Shown piece by piece: positions 1 to 10,540 of a stretch of 64,000 nt of DNA (the first letter of the stretch is position 1; each line of letters starts with the position of its first letter). The stretch spans positions 19,884-83,883 of the forward strand of contig WEDG01008830.1 of the NCBI GenBank assembly GCA_017591395.1. The letters run 5' to 3'. Under the pieces are notes generated by a model. That model searched no databases. It saw nothing but the letters and a program-made list of their open reading frames with translations, and was not told the DNA's origin. Source of the stretch: Schistocephalus solidus. Its lineage: Eukaryota; Platyhelminthes; Cestoda; Diphyllobothriidea; Diphyllobothriidae. A program made the position numbers and the translations under genes.

Positions 1-330
1 CATGGAAGTCCTGCAAGGTGGCCAGTTTTCACATGTTAATTTTTTAGCCGGGAGCGGTGTGTTCTAGTTGAACAGCACCTACTCGTACATAGGGGCAGTT
101 GGCAATAAGAACTCATTGTTTTCGGTGCGAGGACTCGAGCAAGAACAGATCAATGGCCACTGGTGCCCTTGACTGCACGGTCGAGACCTGTCACACAGAT
201 TTGCGACCGTTGTCGATCACCCAACCCTCCGGAAACATTATCAGGCTCAATAGGTGCAAATCGACCAATCAAACGTCGAGAAAGGTGGCCGGCCGCCTCC
301 CACCTGATTAGGCTTAGGGTTAGTGATAGA
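1..330. other. No recognisable gene
   Basis: I see no coding signal, tRNA or familiar element. The short open frames on both strands overlap one another and have no recognisable motif. Confidence 0.5.
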
Positions 331-700
331 AACGAACCGGCGAATTCCAGGAAGCAGTTTCGAAGAAGAGGTGAACACTGGAACATGGTGTTTATTGGGC
401 GGATTCTCTCTCGGATCCATCATCAGAAACAGTTGCAGAAAAGCGTAACTGGGGCATAAGGTGCGCAGTTTTTATAGGCCATAGATGCCGGGCCACCTCT
501 AGGCCTAATGACGTTGGCAGTGTCGTGTTCGCCGATAGAAGCGAACAGGTGAGTTCCAGGAAGCAGTTCAGAAGAAGAAAAGTCGATCACTGGAACATGA
601 TGTTTATTGGCCTGCCATTTCGGATTCTCTCTCGAACCCATCAGCATAGATAGTTGCAGAAAAGGGTGCTAGATGCACAAGGAGAGCAGTATTAATAGTA
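331..700 (-). repeat. Two tandem copies of a 209-bp hammerhead-type repeat
   Basis: The segment starting with CCAGGAAGCAGTT recurs at 347 and 556, giving a period of 209 bp, and the similarity runs through most of each unit. Read on the minus strand, each unit carries a hammerhead-like core. At 618-644 it is CUGAUGG, then a GGUUC/GAAUCC stem, then GAAA. At about 390-426 CUGAUGA is intact but the GAAA is lost. A related repeat lies at 38390-38640. Two adjacent HHR units resemble the dimeric genomic layout of retrozymes, but both cores carry mutations. Confidence 0.6.
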
Positions 701-894
701 CGTAGTGGTCAGGAGTTGACATACGTAATACAATTAGCAGCTCACGTGATCACCGCTGGGGATCGAAGTTGATGCGATGGTAGCCTGGCCATCAGTGCGT
801 TATTGACCGTGATTTCACCATCCATTTTGGATGCGGGCGGGATAATGGAGAAACATTGGTGAAAAGTGGTGCGAAGGCTGCTCTTCGATACGTA

Positions 895-1965
895 CCCAAA
901 CCGATTTCTCTAGCCCACACTGCGCCCGTAACTTCGCCTCACGCATCGGCCTGGTCAGTCACCTGCGAATCCATCGCACAAAGGCTGATGAACCAGTGCC
1001 TGGGGCTCTAACATACAGATGCCGCGCCCGCCTCCACTGTCCTCACTGCTCCCGAACCTTTACACAGCACATGGCCCTATTAGGACACATGCGCTTACAC
1101 GACAGCCTGCGGTAAACCACCGGAGGCTAAAACACATAAGCGCACACATCCTACACCAATACATAGACAACACCCTCACGATCATCATGTTCCTCAGAAT
1201 ATCATGGTTTCCTAGAAACCATGGCTTGGAAGGCCGCCAATCTGACGCTTACATTAGACCTCGCCGTCGGCCGAGTGTATATGCTGTGTGTGTAGAGTGG
1301 CTGACCAGTGGACAGGGAGTCAGACGGCGATGGCTCCGCTAGATCCCCTGATTTAGTAAATCCTGGTGTGTGCGTTATGGGGGCCAGGTCATGCTGTGGC
1401 GCGCGCGGACTGGTACGCCGGCCCGTTAGCCAATGCGCCCACTCCCACATCAAATGACTAACCGGCTCGAACGGTGGTCTGACTGTGGGGGTGGAGGAGA
1501 GAGTGAGGTCGACGGCTCAGCCCATTTTCCTTACTATTATCAATCTAACGCGCTTGAAACAATCACCGTGCGCTAAAAGCCGTGGCTTGGAAAGTTGCCA
1601 ACTGACGAGATAACTCGGACTGCATGGTCAGCACAATGTGTGTTTTGTGTGAAGTGGCTGACTGGCGGACTGAGAGTCAGGCTGCAATGGCTCTTTCTTA
1701 ATGTGGCCTTTATGGCCCTCCCACTCCGTGGGATCCGAACCCCACATCTCTTGTGTCGTTGGGTGCTTGTTTGGTGTTGGAGCACAGTGCGTGAGCCTGC
1801 GCCCTTTCCCATCTCCGGTCTTCTTGACTCTGTCTTGACTCCGAACCCAGGTGGCGGAGTTCAAAAGTTAGTAAAAGTCTACTCTTTCCAGCGCAAGTTA
1901 CCGTCCCCGCACAGCATACTGTGGACATCGTCGAACACGACGGTTGAAATATCGTGTTTGTAGGG
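895..1965 (+). mobile_element. 3' end of zinc-finger LINE (remnant)
   Basis: The end of the zinc-finger LINE ORF is readable from about 906 to the TAA at 1113-1115. It has one finger of the type PHCARNFASRIGLVSHLRIH and a second, complete finger CPHCSRTFTQHMALLGHMRLH. In the first finger the leading Cys codon reads AGC (Ser), so the zinc site is broken. The sequence after the stop matches the 3' UTR of the long minus-strand copy at 19.7-21.1 kb, including the inverted motif around GGTTTCCTAGAAACC at 1206-1224 and the module starting near 1535. No RT or endonuclease precedes it, so this is a 5'-truncated copy. Confidence 0.75.
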
Positions 1966-1969
1966 GTTT

Positions 1970-3940
1970 AGGTGGTACTAGTTAGAGAAACACCACAGAG
2001 ATAGCATTTGGTCGCTCCGTTTGTCTCGTACGGGTGGTAAATGGTCCTGTGGCTGCCTCTACCTGGTAGCCAACGCTTACCTGTGGCTCCTCGAAGCTGG
2101 ATTCTATACAGCGACCACACCCTGGGTAGCCGCCATGACTGGCGTGCTGAACCAGGTGAGGGTCTCCGGTGTTGTGTAGGTCTCCAAAACCACTACGTCT
2201 GCTCCCTCCCCCCTCTCCCGTCATCTACTCAAACCAAGCCAGGAAGATTAATCACTTCCACCTCAGATGCCATCGCAGAATAATGAAGCTGAAATGGCAA
2301 GACAGGATCCCGTACACGGAAGTTTTGGAGCGGACCGGACTCCTCAGCATTCACGCCATGCGCAACTGCGATGGAGCGGCCACCTGGTGAAAATGGACGG
2401 CCAATATGTGAAGCCAACTGAATCACCGCTGCTAAGGGCAGCTCGCAAGGCACAAGCACCGCGGATCAACACTGCCAACGTACCTACACTGGCAACGCAC
2501 ATTCCGCGCGTGAATTAGCCTAGCCGGACGTCTTCGAACTCAGTGCAACAGCAATACCACAACATCAACTATGGCCACTCCCGCCTCAGAACCAACGACA
2601 ACGACCACCCCAACAACTGATAACCACCTTATCGATGCCCCGACGCCCAGGATTGGCGACACCATCCTCCATCCCCCACCCCTTGCGCCGATCACGGCCA
2701 CCTCAGTGGACACCTCCGACAACCTGCCACCTCCACCTCCACCTCCACCACCACCCCTCCCAGTACCAGCGATAGGGACTCGGTACTAACCTGTCCTCAT
2801 TGCGGCCGCACCTTCAACTCACACATCAGCCTGGTCGGTCACTTGCGAATCCATCGAACAGAGACTGGTGAACTAGTGTCTGTAGCACTAACACACAACA
2901 GAGACCGTCGCCTCTAATGCCTTCACTGTCTCCGCGCAGTCACATTCACATCCACGTAAGCGAAATCCACCGCGATGCCAAAACATCTTGCCCACCCATC
3001 AAAACTGCCCATAGTCCTCCCACGAGCTTGATTACCAGTACCAGCAACAGAGCCCTCCAGACTCAGCACCTCCCGACCTATCCTGTCCTCATTGTCACTG
3101 CACATGCATATCACGCATCGGCCTGGTTGGTCACTTACGGTTCCATCGCACAGAGACCGGCGTACCAGTGCCAGATGCACCAACATACGCCCGCCGCACC
3201 ATACTCAACTCTCCGCCCTACCCACGCCCATTCGCACACCGTATGCACCTATTAAGTCATACGCATATCCATGAAAACCTGCGGTAGAACATAGCGGGCT
3301 ATACCACCACACTACATCTCTTCTCATCAGCCTCTGCACCTCACATGATCACACGCAACACCACGAAAAAATATGCTCTTAGTCTGTATAGCTGATTGAC
3401 AGTCAAGTATGATCCTCGGCTCCTTCTTCATGTGGCTCCTGTGTGGCATATATGATCTGAGCTTGAGAATATCACGGTGCGATCAGCGCCGTGGGTTGGA
3501 GGGTTATCAGCTGACACTTGCGCTCAGACCTTTCAGTCAGTCCAACGTGGGTTGTGTGGTGGCCTGAGAGTCAGTCTGCCAAGGCTCCTCCTTAACGTGA
3601 CCTCTGGCTATCTCACACATGTAAGATGTGAGCCGTTCAACCCCCTGTTGTGTGAAATCCTGGTGCTTGTGTTTGGGGGGCCAGGTCATGTACGTAGTAC
3701 GCACAGACGAGCTCACCAGCAGCTGCGCCAACTTTCGTAACCAAATACTGACCGGCTCGGACGGTAGTCTGACTGTGGGGGGGGGGCGGGGGCGGAGAGT
3801 GAGGTTTACGGGTCAGCGCATTTTCTTCACTATTAACAATCTGACGCGCTTGAATCAATCACAGTGCGCTAAAAGTCGTGTCTTGGAAGGTTGCCAACTG
3901 ACGAGATAACTCGGACCAAGTGGTCAGTGCCGTGTTAGTT
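1970..3940 (+). mobile_element. Internally deleted zinc-finger LINE copy
   Basis: Positions 1975-2200 match, in the opposite orientation, the 5' UTR-like stretch at 25.33-25.50 kb of the long copy. At about 2215 the sequence jumps directly to the C-terminal RT region ([15 protein letters not shown], then [15 protein letters not shown]), with frameshifts. Decayed fingers follow near 2790-2900 (CPHCGRTFNSHISLVGHLRIH) and 3080-3260, then 3' UTR modules to about 3940. The endonuclease and RT core are missing. The element cannot be autonomous. Confidence 0.7.
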
Positions 3941-4779
3941 AAGTCATCCTTTTGTACCGAGTTTGGATTATGCAGGCAGGCAGAAGGAAGCTTATTCAAA
4001 AGGAGGCATCTTATCGTGACTGGAAAGTGTTGGGATTTTATTTTACGATAATAACTACTACAAACCCAACTCAATATTACCATGCAATCTAAAACACATT
4101 GTCACAATGGTGGTTAACATTTCGCCAGATAGGCTATCTCAATTTGTTCTACGGACAACAAATAATCTAGGCTATTTGGTAAACTTGTTGATCCTATATG
4201 GATAATTTTGGTTCAAGAATCTCTTCAACTGTATTTGATTGTTTCATTTAGAAGATATTCTCAGTCAGTGAATACCTTCCACTAATTTTCTGGGGTTATT
4301 TACAGTAGGTGGGGTAACTAATGAAACATGAAAGAAAATTAGGAAAGGTGCTTAAACTCTTCTTATCGTGCGAAATACTCCCAAGTTATCTCAGTCAATT
4401 TAAACAGACGGATTTGAATGGGTTTTATCCCTGACGCGCTCGAAATCGAACCTATGAAATATGCTGACATACTTAGTGTGAAGTTTCTCCATTTCTTTTT
4501 TATGCTCATGTATTCTAAAAAAAGGCAAAAATAATCTTTTCCAATTCCTTTGCAGCATCTTGAAATTTCTTACTAGCAAAATCGGTATCATTCAGTTATA
4601 AACTTTTAAGCCAAATTTTCTAATGGTTTCGAACTCGACCTGTCGTTGCAGTTACAGGTTTCAGATCTGCAAGCTGTTATGTTCATGCAATTAACAGCTT
4701 GCTAAGTCGAGCAAAAACCCACTGTTCCGATGAAGAAACATATCGAACAAAAATGAAATAACTTTTCAAACTATTTTCC
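3941..4779. other. AT-rich sequence, no gene seen
   Basis: Intronic sequence of the receptor gene as inferred here. I see no coding, RNA or repeat signature that I can name. Confidence 0.4.
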
Positions 4780-5505
4780 CAAAGTGGATATCTTCATGAC
4801 ATGCGACGACAACAGTTAAAAGTAAAAGGTATTTCCAGAGCTACGACCTCCCAGGCGTCAAAAACAACAAACTGGTGGACCCTCCCACATGTTAAAATTG
4901 TATCTGAGCTCGTTGAGAGACAGCTCAAGAAACACCATATACAAATAGCACACAAACCTAAAACAACTTTGCGCAACCATCTTGTACACCCTAAGGACAG
5001 GGTTGGCTATTTCAAAATGAAAAGATGTCGTCTACAAACTTCCGTGTACCACTTGTGATGCAGCATATTGGGGCAAAACCAGGAAATCGCTATCCACCTG
5101 TTACTATGAACATCAGTTAGCGGTAAGGAGACGAGACCCCTTATTTCGGGTAGCCATGCACACACTGGACACAGGACACCTATTTGCATGGGAGGATACC
5201 CACATTGTTGGCGCCTGCCCAACAAGGAAGGGCCGCTAATTCCTGGAGGCCATGCACTCCGACGAGGCATGCATTAGCATGCATATCGATTTGGATGTCA
5301 ATTAAAAATTTCTCAAGAAAAAGTGGAACCGAACACAGCCACTATCGACCGGATAAATTAAAGCACTGGATACTTATTGGCTCAAAATTTAGCCAACCAT
5401 AGAATCTTGTGTTAGGCATTGTTTAAGGTTAACTGTTTTGTTTACAACACCCATTTGTCTGAAGACGAATTGGGGTACCAGCATCAAAAATTTACAAAAT
5501 AATGT
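4780..5505 (+). pseudogene. Penelope-like element fragment (GIY-YIG end), broken
   Basis: A frameshifted copy of the PLE C-terminus that is better preserved at 48.08-48.62 kb. The stretch VSELVERQLKKHHIQIAHKP is followed by the GIY-YIG-type region, with the frame lost near 5030 and again near 5240. About 100 bp after the coding end, at 5459-5495, sits a decayed hammerhead-like motif: CTGAAGA, a GAATTGGGGTACCAG stem, then CAAAAATTTAC. It resembles the ones following the 48-kb copy. PLEs are retroelements whose RT is fused to a GIY-YIG nuclease. This copy has no RT and is dead. Confidence 0.75.
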
Positions 5506-5789
5506 TATGATTGCATGATTTTATTCACATTTTTCGGTACTTTCAAAGCCAACTGACGTAATTTCACGTTTAAGGAGATTGAGGACTGGGCTTTTACATA
5601 TGCTGCCAAATAGTCCAATTTTTATCCCCGGATTCCTAAGATCTTGTGTTTGAACTAACCTTTGGTAACTGTTGACTATGCCCTCTAAAGGGGCCAAGTG
5701 GTAGATGTGTTGCACCAACACGGGGGCGACATCAGGGCACGGCAGGCGTTATTCGAGTTGCGCTCCCATAACAATTGTCGAACATGGGT

Positions 5790-6055
5790 GGATGTGGTGA
5801 CACGCCTAGGCGCGGCTAGGTCCTAGGAACCCCGGCAGCGCCAGCCGCCTGCGCCCTTTCCCATTTCCGGTATTTTTGGCTCTGTCCTGACACCGGGCTC
5901 AGGTGGGGAGGAGGAGAGAGTGCGGTAGATGCAGAGAAAGTCTACTATCACTTTAAGCTAAATCACGCGCAAGTAACCGTCCCTGCACCACCGTGGTGTG
6001 GAGCATACGGTGGACATAGTCGGACTACGACGGTTGAACTGTCGTCGTCGGTAAC
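5790..6055 (+). repeat. Dispersed repeat module shared with LINE 3' UTR
   Basis: A block running from CCTGCGCCCTTTCCC to GACGGTTGAACTGTCGTC recurs at about 1795-1960 and 15790-15990. It also recurs inverted at 19.73-19.9, 20.1-20.3, 32.06-32.3 and 39.97-40.2 kb. It is the terminal module of the zinc-finger LINE 3' UTR, or a repeat that the LINE carries. Confidence 0.6.
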
Positions 6056-6579
6056 TGTTGACTGGCATTTTAATGAGGAGTAAAGGTTCTTTAGTTAAAA
6101 CATGTCATGTATAAATTTGTGAACCAACCTTCAAAGCAAAAACGCCAAAACTGCCCATTGAAATGAGGCATATAAACTGTTTTTCAGAGGATTATTTACT
6201 TATGTTATGTGCACATAAAGCCAAATTTTAAAATCCTAATAGAGTGGCAATCTTGCATGAGTCACCATGCTGGCAGTGCAGGTACAAGCTAAAAGCTCAG
6301 ACACTTTTTTCGCTGAAATTTTGCCATTGCCTGTTTCAGCTAGCAGGGGTTCAGTCACCAGTGTTCCTTCCGGTGGATTACCCAGTTTTAAAATTGCTGC
6401 TTTTTAATCTCCTCAGAAATTAGCATACTAACTTAACGTAAAACGCTTAGAATGAGCCCTTATAGGCTCAGTCCTAAAGTCGATATGAATATCTGAGCTG
6501 AAATCCAGCATTTTCAGTGGAATTACGGAATAATATTCATGAAATTACCAACAGGCAACTGCCAAATGCATGATTTCAC

Positions 6580-6888
6580 GAATTGAGGCAAATGTTCGCA
6601 TTCCAGATGTGTGCATTAGCAGATAAGAGTTGCATGTCGCAGCTACGAAGATAATTGCCCACGCCAGAAGCAAGACAAGCCGGAAATTAATTGAAGCCTG
6701 AGCCTCCAATAAGAATTCTCGGCCAATCGATTTATTGATCTGGCACCGGCATACCACGCCCTGCGCAGTAACCTCCAGACTGGCGTTACTGATGTTTGAT
6801 TGGCCCCTACCTCCTATAACTGCTGCTTGTTTATTGCTGGTTTTACCTCTGGCAATAGATCCCAGTGAGAGTTCCGGCGAGCGAACAA
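6580..6888 (+). pseudogene. PLE 3' tail (GIY-YIG C-terminus remnant)
   Basis: The plus-strand frames contain decayed pieces of the conserved PLE end: KIIAHARSKTSRKLIEA, then the IDL/APAYRAL block near 6725-6760. The same tail is seen at 16.5 and 28.4 kb. A degenerate hammerhead segment follows at about 6845-6885 (CTGGCAATAGATCCCAGTGAG). The tail runs into AACAACC followed by the TTC tract, as it does in the 28.6-kb copy. Confidence 0.65.
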
Positions 6889-6890
6889 CC

Positions 6891-7132
6891 TTCTTCTTCT
6901 TCTTCTTCTTCTTCTTCTTCTTCTTCTTCTTCTTCTTCTTCTTCTTCTTCTTCTTCTTCTTCTTCTTCTTCTTCTTCTTCTTCTTCTTCTTCTTCTTCTT
7001 CTTCTTCTTCTTCTTCTTCTTCTTCTTCTTCTTCTTCTTCTTCTTCTTCTTCTTCTTCTTCTTCTTCTTCTTCTTCTTCTTCTTCTTCTTCTTCTTCTTC
7101 TTCTTCTTCTTCTTCTTCTTCTTCTTCTTCTC
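6891..7132 (+). repeat. (TTC)n microsatellite, 242 bp
   Basis: About 80 uninterrupted TTC units directly follow a PLE 3' end. The long open frames here (poly-Ser, poly-Phe, poly-Lys) are only the repeat translated and are not genes. A pure GAA/TTC tract of this length can form triplex structures (known property) and is probably length-variable. Confidence 0.97.
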
Positions 7133-7964
7133 TACGACAGGATTTCCTATACTGATATCACAGGCACTGGTTAAAGGCCCAGACGCGTACTTCACCGACA
7201 TTCTGTCGCTGCATGACGCAGCGTCGAGGATTTTGTCTAATTGAGGTGTCCCCTAGCGACTTCTGGTATATACCCCAGTTTTTAAATTTCAACTTATAAC
7301 CTTCTGATAAAGTTACTTGTAAAATTGAAGTAAAATCTTCAAAGAGAAGTTGTATAGGCTCAGTCAGAAAGTTTATTTGAATATTTTAGCTTCATTGTCG
7401 ATCTGATTACCGAAAAAGCAACTTCCTTCCATACCATTTACTACTGCTAACTGGTCTTTGAAGGCACTTCCACATTTTTGTCAACGATGCAGGCTTTTAG
7501 GCAGAGAAACGGCCTTGTATAACTATTATTCATATAAGCACGTGACAACAGTGCTAAAAATAAACAATTAATAATTTATTTGCCATAAATATTTTTTTAA
7601 CCATGGAATATTCAATGCCCGATTTGCGAGTCACAGAACGTGTGGTTTATTCTGCCGGGAGACATCTGGGAAATCCTTTCCTTCCCTCAGTCAGAAGTTT
7701 CGGCCCAAACCAAGGCATGCTGGTTGAGGCAAGTTTAAGCGGCGTATTTAATAAAGTAGTGCTTCGCATATAACCAACAGTCACTAGCATATCAACCTCC
7801 TAACAACAGTGAGTATGAATTAGAAGTTGGGAACAGTTCTGTTTAAATTGATATAAACTTCGGGACCCGTGTTTGGACAGGAGGCATGTGAGTACAGTGA
7901 GTACCGCCTTGGTACCGTGCAGTCCAGCGTAGCTCATCTTTTAAATGACCTGAACCTGTGAGAC
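7133..7964. other. 3' flank of receptor gene
   Basis: No coding signal. At 7170-7215 there is a hairpin-forming stretch (GTCGCTGCATGACGCAGCG) that also occurs near 46940-46990. On the minus strand the first good poly(A) hexamer after the receptor stop is AATAAA at 7575-7580. It is a plausible but unproven 3' end. Confidence 0.4.
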
Positions 7965-8771
7965 CTAAACACTAGTCTGAGCGGTCTTCCCCCCAGTGCT
8001 GCGACTCTGCTGAAGTCTTGTCGATGTTGTGGTCGCAGCCGCGTTAGTAGCCCGTGACGAGGACTCAGTACTCCTGGTGGCCCCAGATGCCTGGACTCCG
8101 CAGCATGCTGGCAGCATGCACTGCAGCATCACATGTCGGGCCTTCGTGCTAAGCAGCATAGACAGAGCCACCACACCGCCCTGTGCGCAGTTCACCAGAC
8201 CGACGATACGTCGCAGAAGCTCCAACTGAGGGCACAAGCTGGCCACGAGCTGGAGGAGCCAGCTGCCACCAAGGATGACAACCAACTTGCCACATATGGC
8301 GGCCAGGCTTCTGGAATTTTTTCGCCGTTTGGCCGCCTCGTCGTGCTGGAGAGAGGAGTAGTTCTCGCCTCGGCGACTCTGTGGGCGTACGCTGGGGCTG
8401 TCGCGTGAGAGTCGACAGATCTGCACACAGACAATGAGCAGAGACAGGGAATTGAAGCAGATCATGAGAGCGGCTGGACCGAGGAACCAGATGAGCAGAC
8501 CCAGTCTGTTGGTGAACCAGGCCAGATTGGCGTGCTGTGGAGGACAGAAGCCTGGATCGAGAAGAGTCAGCGTGGAAAGGGCAAATTGCAACTCCGTCGC
8601 ATTGGCTTGGCTGGAGTTTGCAGCAGTTGGCCGCTCGGCGAAGGCGAGCTCGTTGATGACAACGGTTGGTAGGGCGAAGCAGACGGGCAGGATGATTGAG
8701 GCCACAAGATGACCGTAGAAACGGCGCGCTGAATGTGAGTCCTGACCCCCGCGAGAATGAAGCATCATACC
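7965..8771 (-). CDS. Methuselah-like/class B2 GPCR, 3' exon (TM4-TM7 and tail)
   Basis: This terminal exon encodes 268 residues and ends at a TAG at 7965-7967. It opens after a good acceptor: a pyrimidine-rich tract ending CCTAG, with the exon starting GGT ATG ATG at 8771 in phase 0. Hydrophobic segments fit TM4 (LVASIILPVCFALPTVV, about residues 21-42), TM5 (LLIWFLGPAALMICF, about 88-119), TM6 (KLVVILGGSWLLQLV, about 159-180) and TM7 (IVGLVNCAQGGVVALSMLL, about 188-208). GFCPP before TM5 supplies the expected loop-2 Cys. The LGGSWLL and VNCAQG patterns resemble Methuselah-type secretin-superfamily receptors. The Ser/Thr-rich tail could be a phosphorylation region (inference). The Met codons are internal: the protein should continue from the exon at 41414-42549 across a 32.6-kb intron. 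The ligand is unknown. Confidence 0.82.
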   Translation of the reverse strand, partial: GMMLHSRGGQDSHSARRFYGHLVASIILPVCFALPTVVINELAFAERPTAANSSQANATELQFALSTLTLLDPGFCPPQHANLAWFTNRLGLLIWFLGPAALMICFNSLSLLIVCVQICRLSRDSPSVRPQSRRGENYSSLQHDEAAKRRKNSRSLAAICGKLVVILGGSWLLQLVASLCPQLELLRRIVGLVNCAQGGVVALSMLLSTKARHVMLQCMLPACCGVQASGATRSTESSSRATNAAATTTSTRLQQSRSTGGKTAQTSV

Positions 8772-9809
8772 CTAGGAGGCAGAAGAGAAGAAACGCGTGA
8801 AGTTAAGAGGACACAATGGGACAGAAGGTTTTGGTTAATTGTGCATAAACAGTGGTTGGGTCTCGATATTGAGGAGAAAAAGAACAAGAAGAAATTGGCC
8901 ACCTCACTTGGTCTTCAAAGGTTGTTTGGAGCTAGCGAACAAAACCGCGCTGAAAAAGCAATATGTCAAATTCGTTCAACGCAAGCTGCCTGGACAGGAT
9001 GCAGTTAATTTAGACTTGCAAAGGGAGCCTGAAGTTTGCTAGGTGTTAATTTCTAGTGCGGGTTGGGTGCTCACAAATCGCAATACGGGACACAATAGTC
9101 CCGCTCGGCCTTGGAACTCAATCTCAAGCACCGCTAGCAGGCACTCAGCGGGTAGTATGTTATAGGCAGAATAGCATTACCTACAAAGCATCACTAATTT
9201 TCGTCGAAGTCAAAAAAAACCAGTCAAACATCGCCATTTCTACCTTGAATTAACTGCGGGAAATGTAAAGGATGCAGCCATTCGTCAGTGGAATATCCAA
9301 TCAAAGCGCTTTTTGAAGAGATAATTTAATGTAGAATTTTTTTTTGATCTTAGGCATATTAATTCCAGACTTTTGTAGAAGACGTTCGTGTTTCTCGGCA
9401 TCGAGATTTCATGTTTGGGTGAGTCTAAAGCTATAACCTAAACGACCATCTGCATTAGAAGAATATCCAAAAACTCACTACTTCGGTAAATGCTTTTAAG
9501 AAATATCTTATTTGATGGTTTCGATAAACACATAGAACAGAATCTAGATGTACAGCCAATCGATTGAAAACGGTGAAAATCAGAAAGTCTTCACTATTAT
9601 TTTAAGGACTATCCGAAGCCCCTCGTAATCATATGTCATAAACAATTATAAATTAACTCAATGAGAGGAAAGTTCTTTTATTATTCGCAAAATGGTATGT
9701 TTACGATTTTACCTGAACATTCTATTTAGAGCGATTTTTCACGTTTTTGGAATTCGCCACTTTTCTAAAAAGATTGGTGTTTCTAAACTGAGTAATATCA
9801 GATTATTAT
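8772..9809. other. Intron sequence, no feature
   Basis: The start of this stretch is the polypyrimidine/acceptor region for the exon at 7965-8771 on the minus strand. I see nothing else that I can name. Confidence 0.4.
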
Positions 9810-10040
9810 AACTGACAAAGACCAGGGAGACTGGAATAGCCATTTCTGGCTTATTAGCCGTCACCAGCCAGCCATATACACTCCTCTGTGGTGCATCACT
9901 CGAAACTCAAACTCTTGTCTCCCTAATCTTGCCGGTAAGGTTCATCTGTATATACTACTAGCCCTTGCGTGGCTGCTGGCGAGGCTCGAGAGTGAGTCCC
10001 AAGGCAAAACGGGACGAGTGAGTCCCGTAACAAATCGGTC
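9810..10040. mobile_element. Chimeric tRNA-derived SINE fragments
   Basis: Positions 9815-9935 match the SINE of the 45-kb array in minus orientation. They include a hammerhead-like segment at 9829-9873 with stem I GGCUGG/CCAGUC kept but the core mutated to CUGGUGA. Positions 9945-10040 match the downstream body of the same SINE in plus orientation (GTGGCTGCTGGCGAGGCT, then ACGGGACGAGTGAGTCC). The two halves therefore lie head to head, from either two insertions or one rearranged copy. Confidence 0.65.
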
Positions 10041-10294
10041 AGCCATCCATCCGCCAATGTCAGAGTAATATCAAATTTCATATTTACGTCGAGTTTTAAA
10101 TTCCCTGAAGACTGCTCGTCATTAATTCAAAAGTCCGATACATTCGTTGGGGCCGGTTTGCGAGTGATGATCTAACTTTCGTACCAGATAGGTCACATTC
10201 TATAGTTAATTTTGAAGTATTAATTGCGCGTGATCTGTTATCAAATGTTTTTAAATTTTTATTTTTTGGACGTTGTTAGATGTTGTAGTTGTTA

Positions 10295-10540
10295 TAAAAA
10301 CACAGTCTTCCCGTTGTGCCTTGGGAATCAATATCGAGCCCCGCCAGCAGCTGCTCAGCCGCTAGTGTGTTAAAGGTACAGATCCACGAGAGACTGATGT
10401 GGTTACTTTCTTGCTTATTGACCGTCATCAGCCGCACATAAACAATATCAAACGTTGAAAAACCTGGGGCTCCAACCTGCGACCTTTTGGTCAAAAGTCA
10501 AAAGTTCTAACCATTGAGCAACGGGCTCATTGTTCTCTCT
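10295..10540 (-). mobile_element. tRNA-derived SINE, near-complete diverged copy
   Basis: On the minus strand it reads, in order: a tRNA-like head (GCTCAATGGTTAGAAC near 10510-10525), the CTGATGACGGTCAATAAGC hammerhead-like core near 10405-10440, and the body ending in the GGCGGGGCT / CACAACGGGAAGAC stretch. The order matches units of the 45-kb array. Divergence is high, so this is an old insertion. Confidence 0.6.

Noticed and set aside
6545..7244. Long poly-Lys, poly-Phe and poly-Ser frames
   Set aside because: They are translations of the (TTC)n tract and adjacent PLE tail, not genes.
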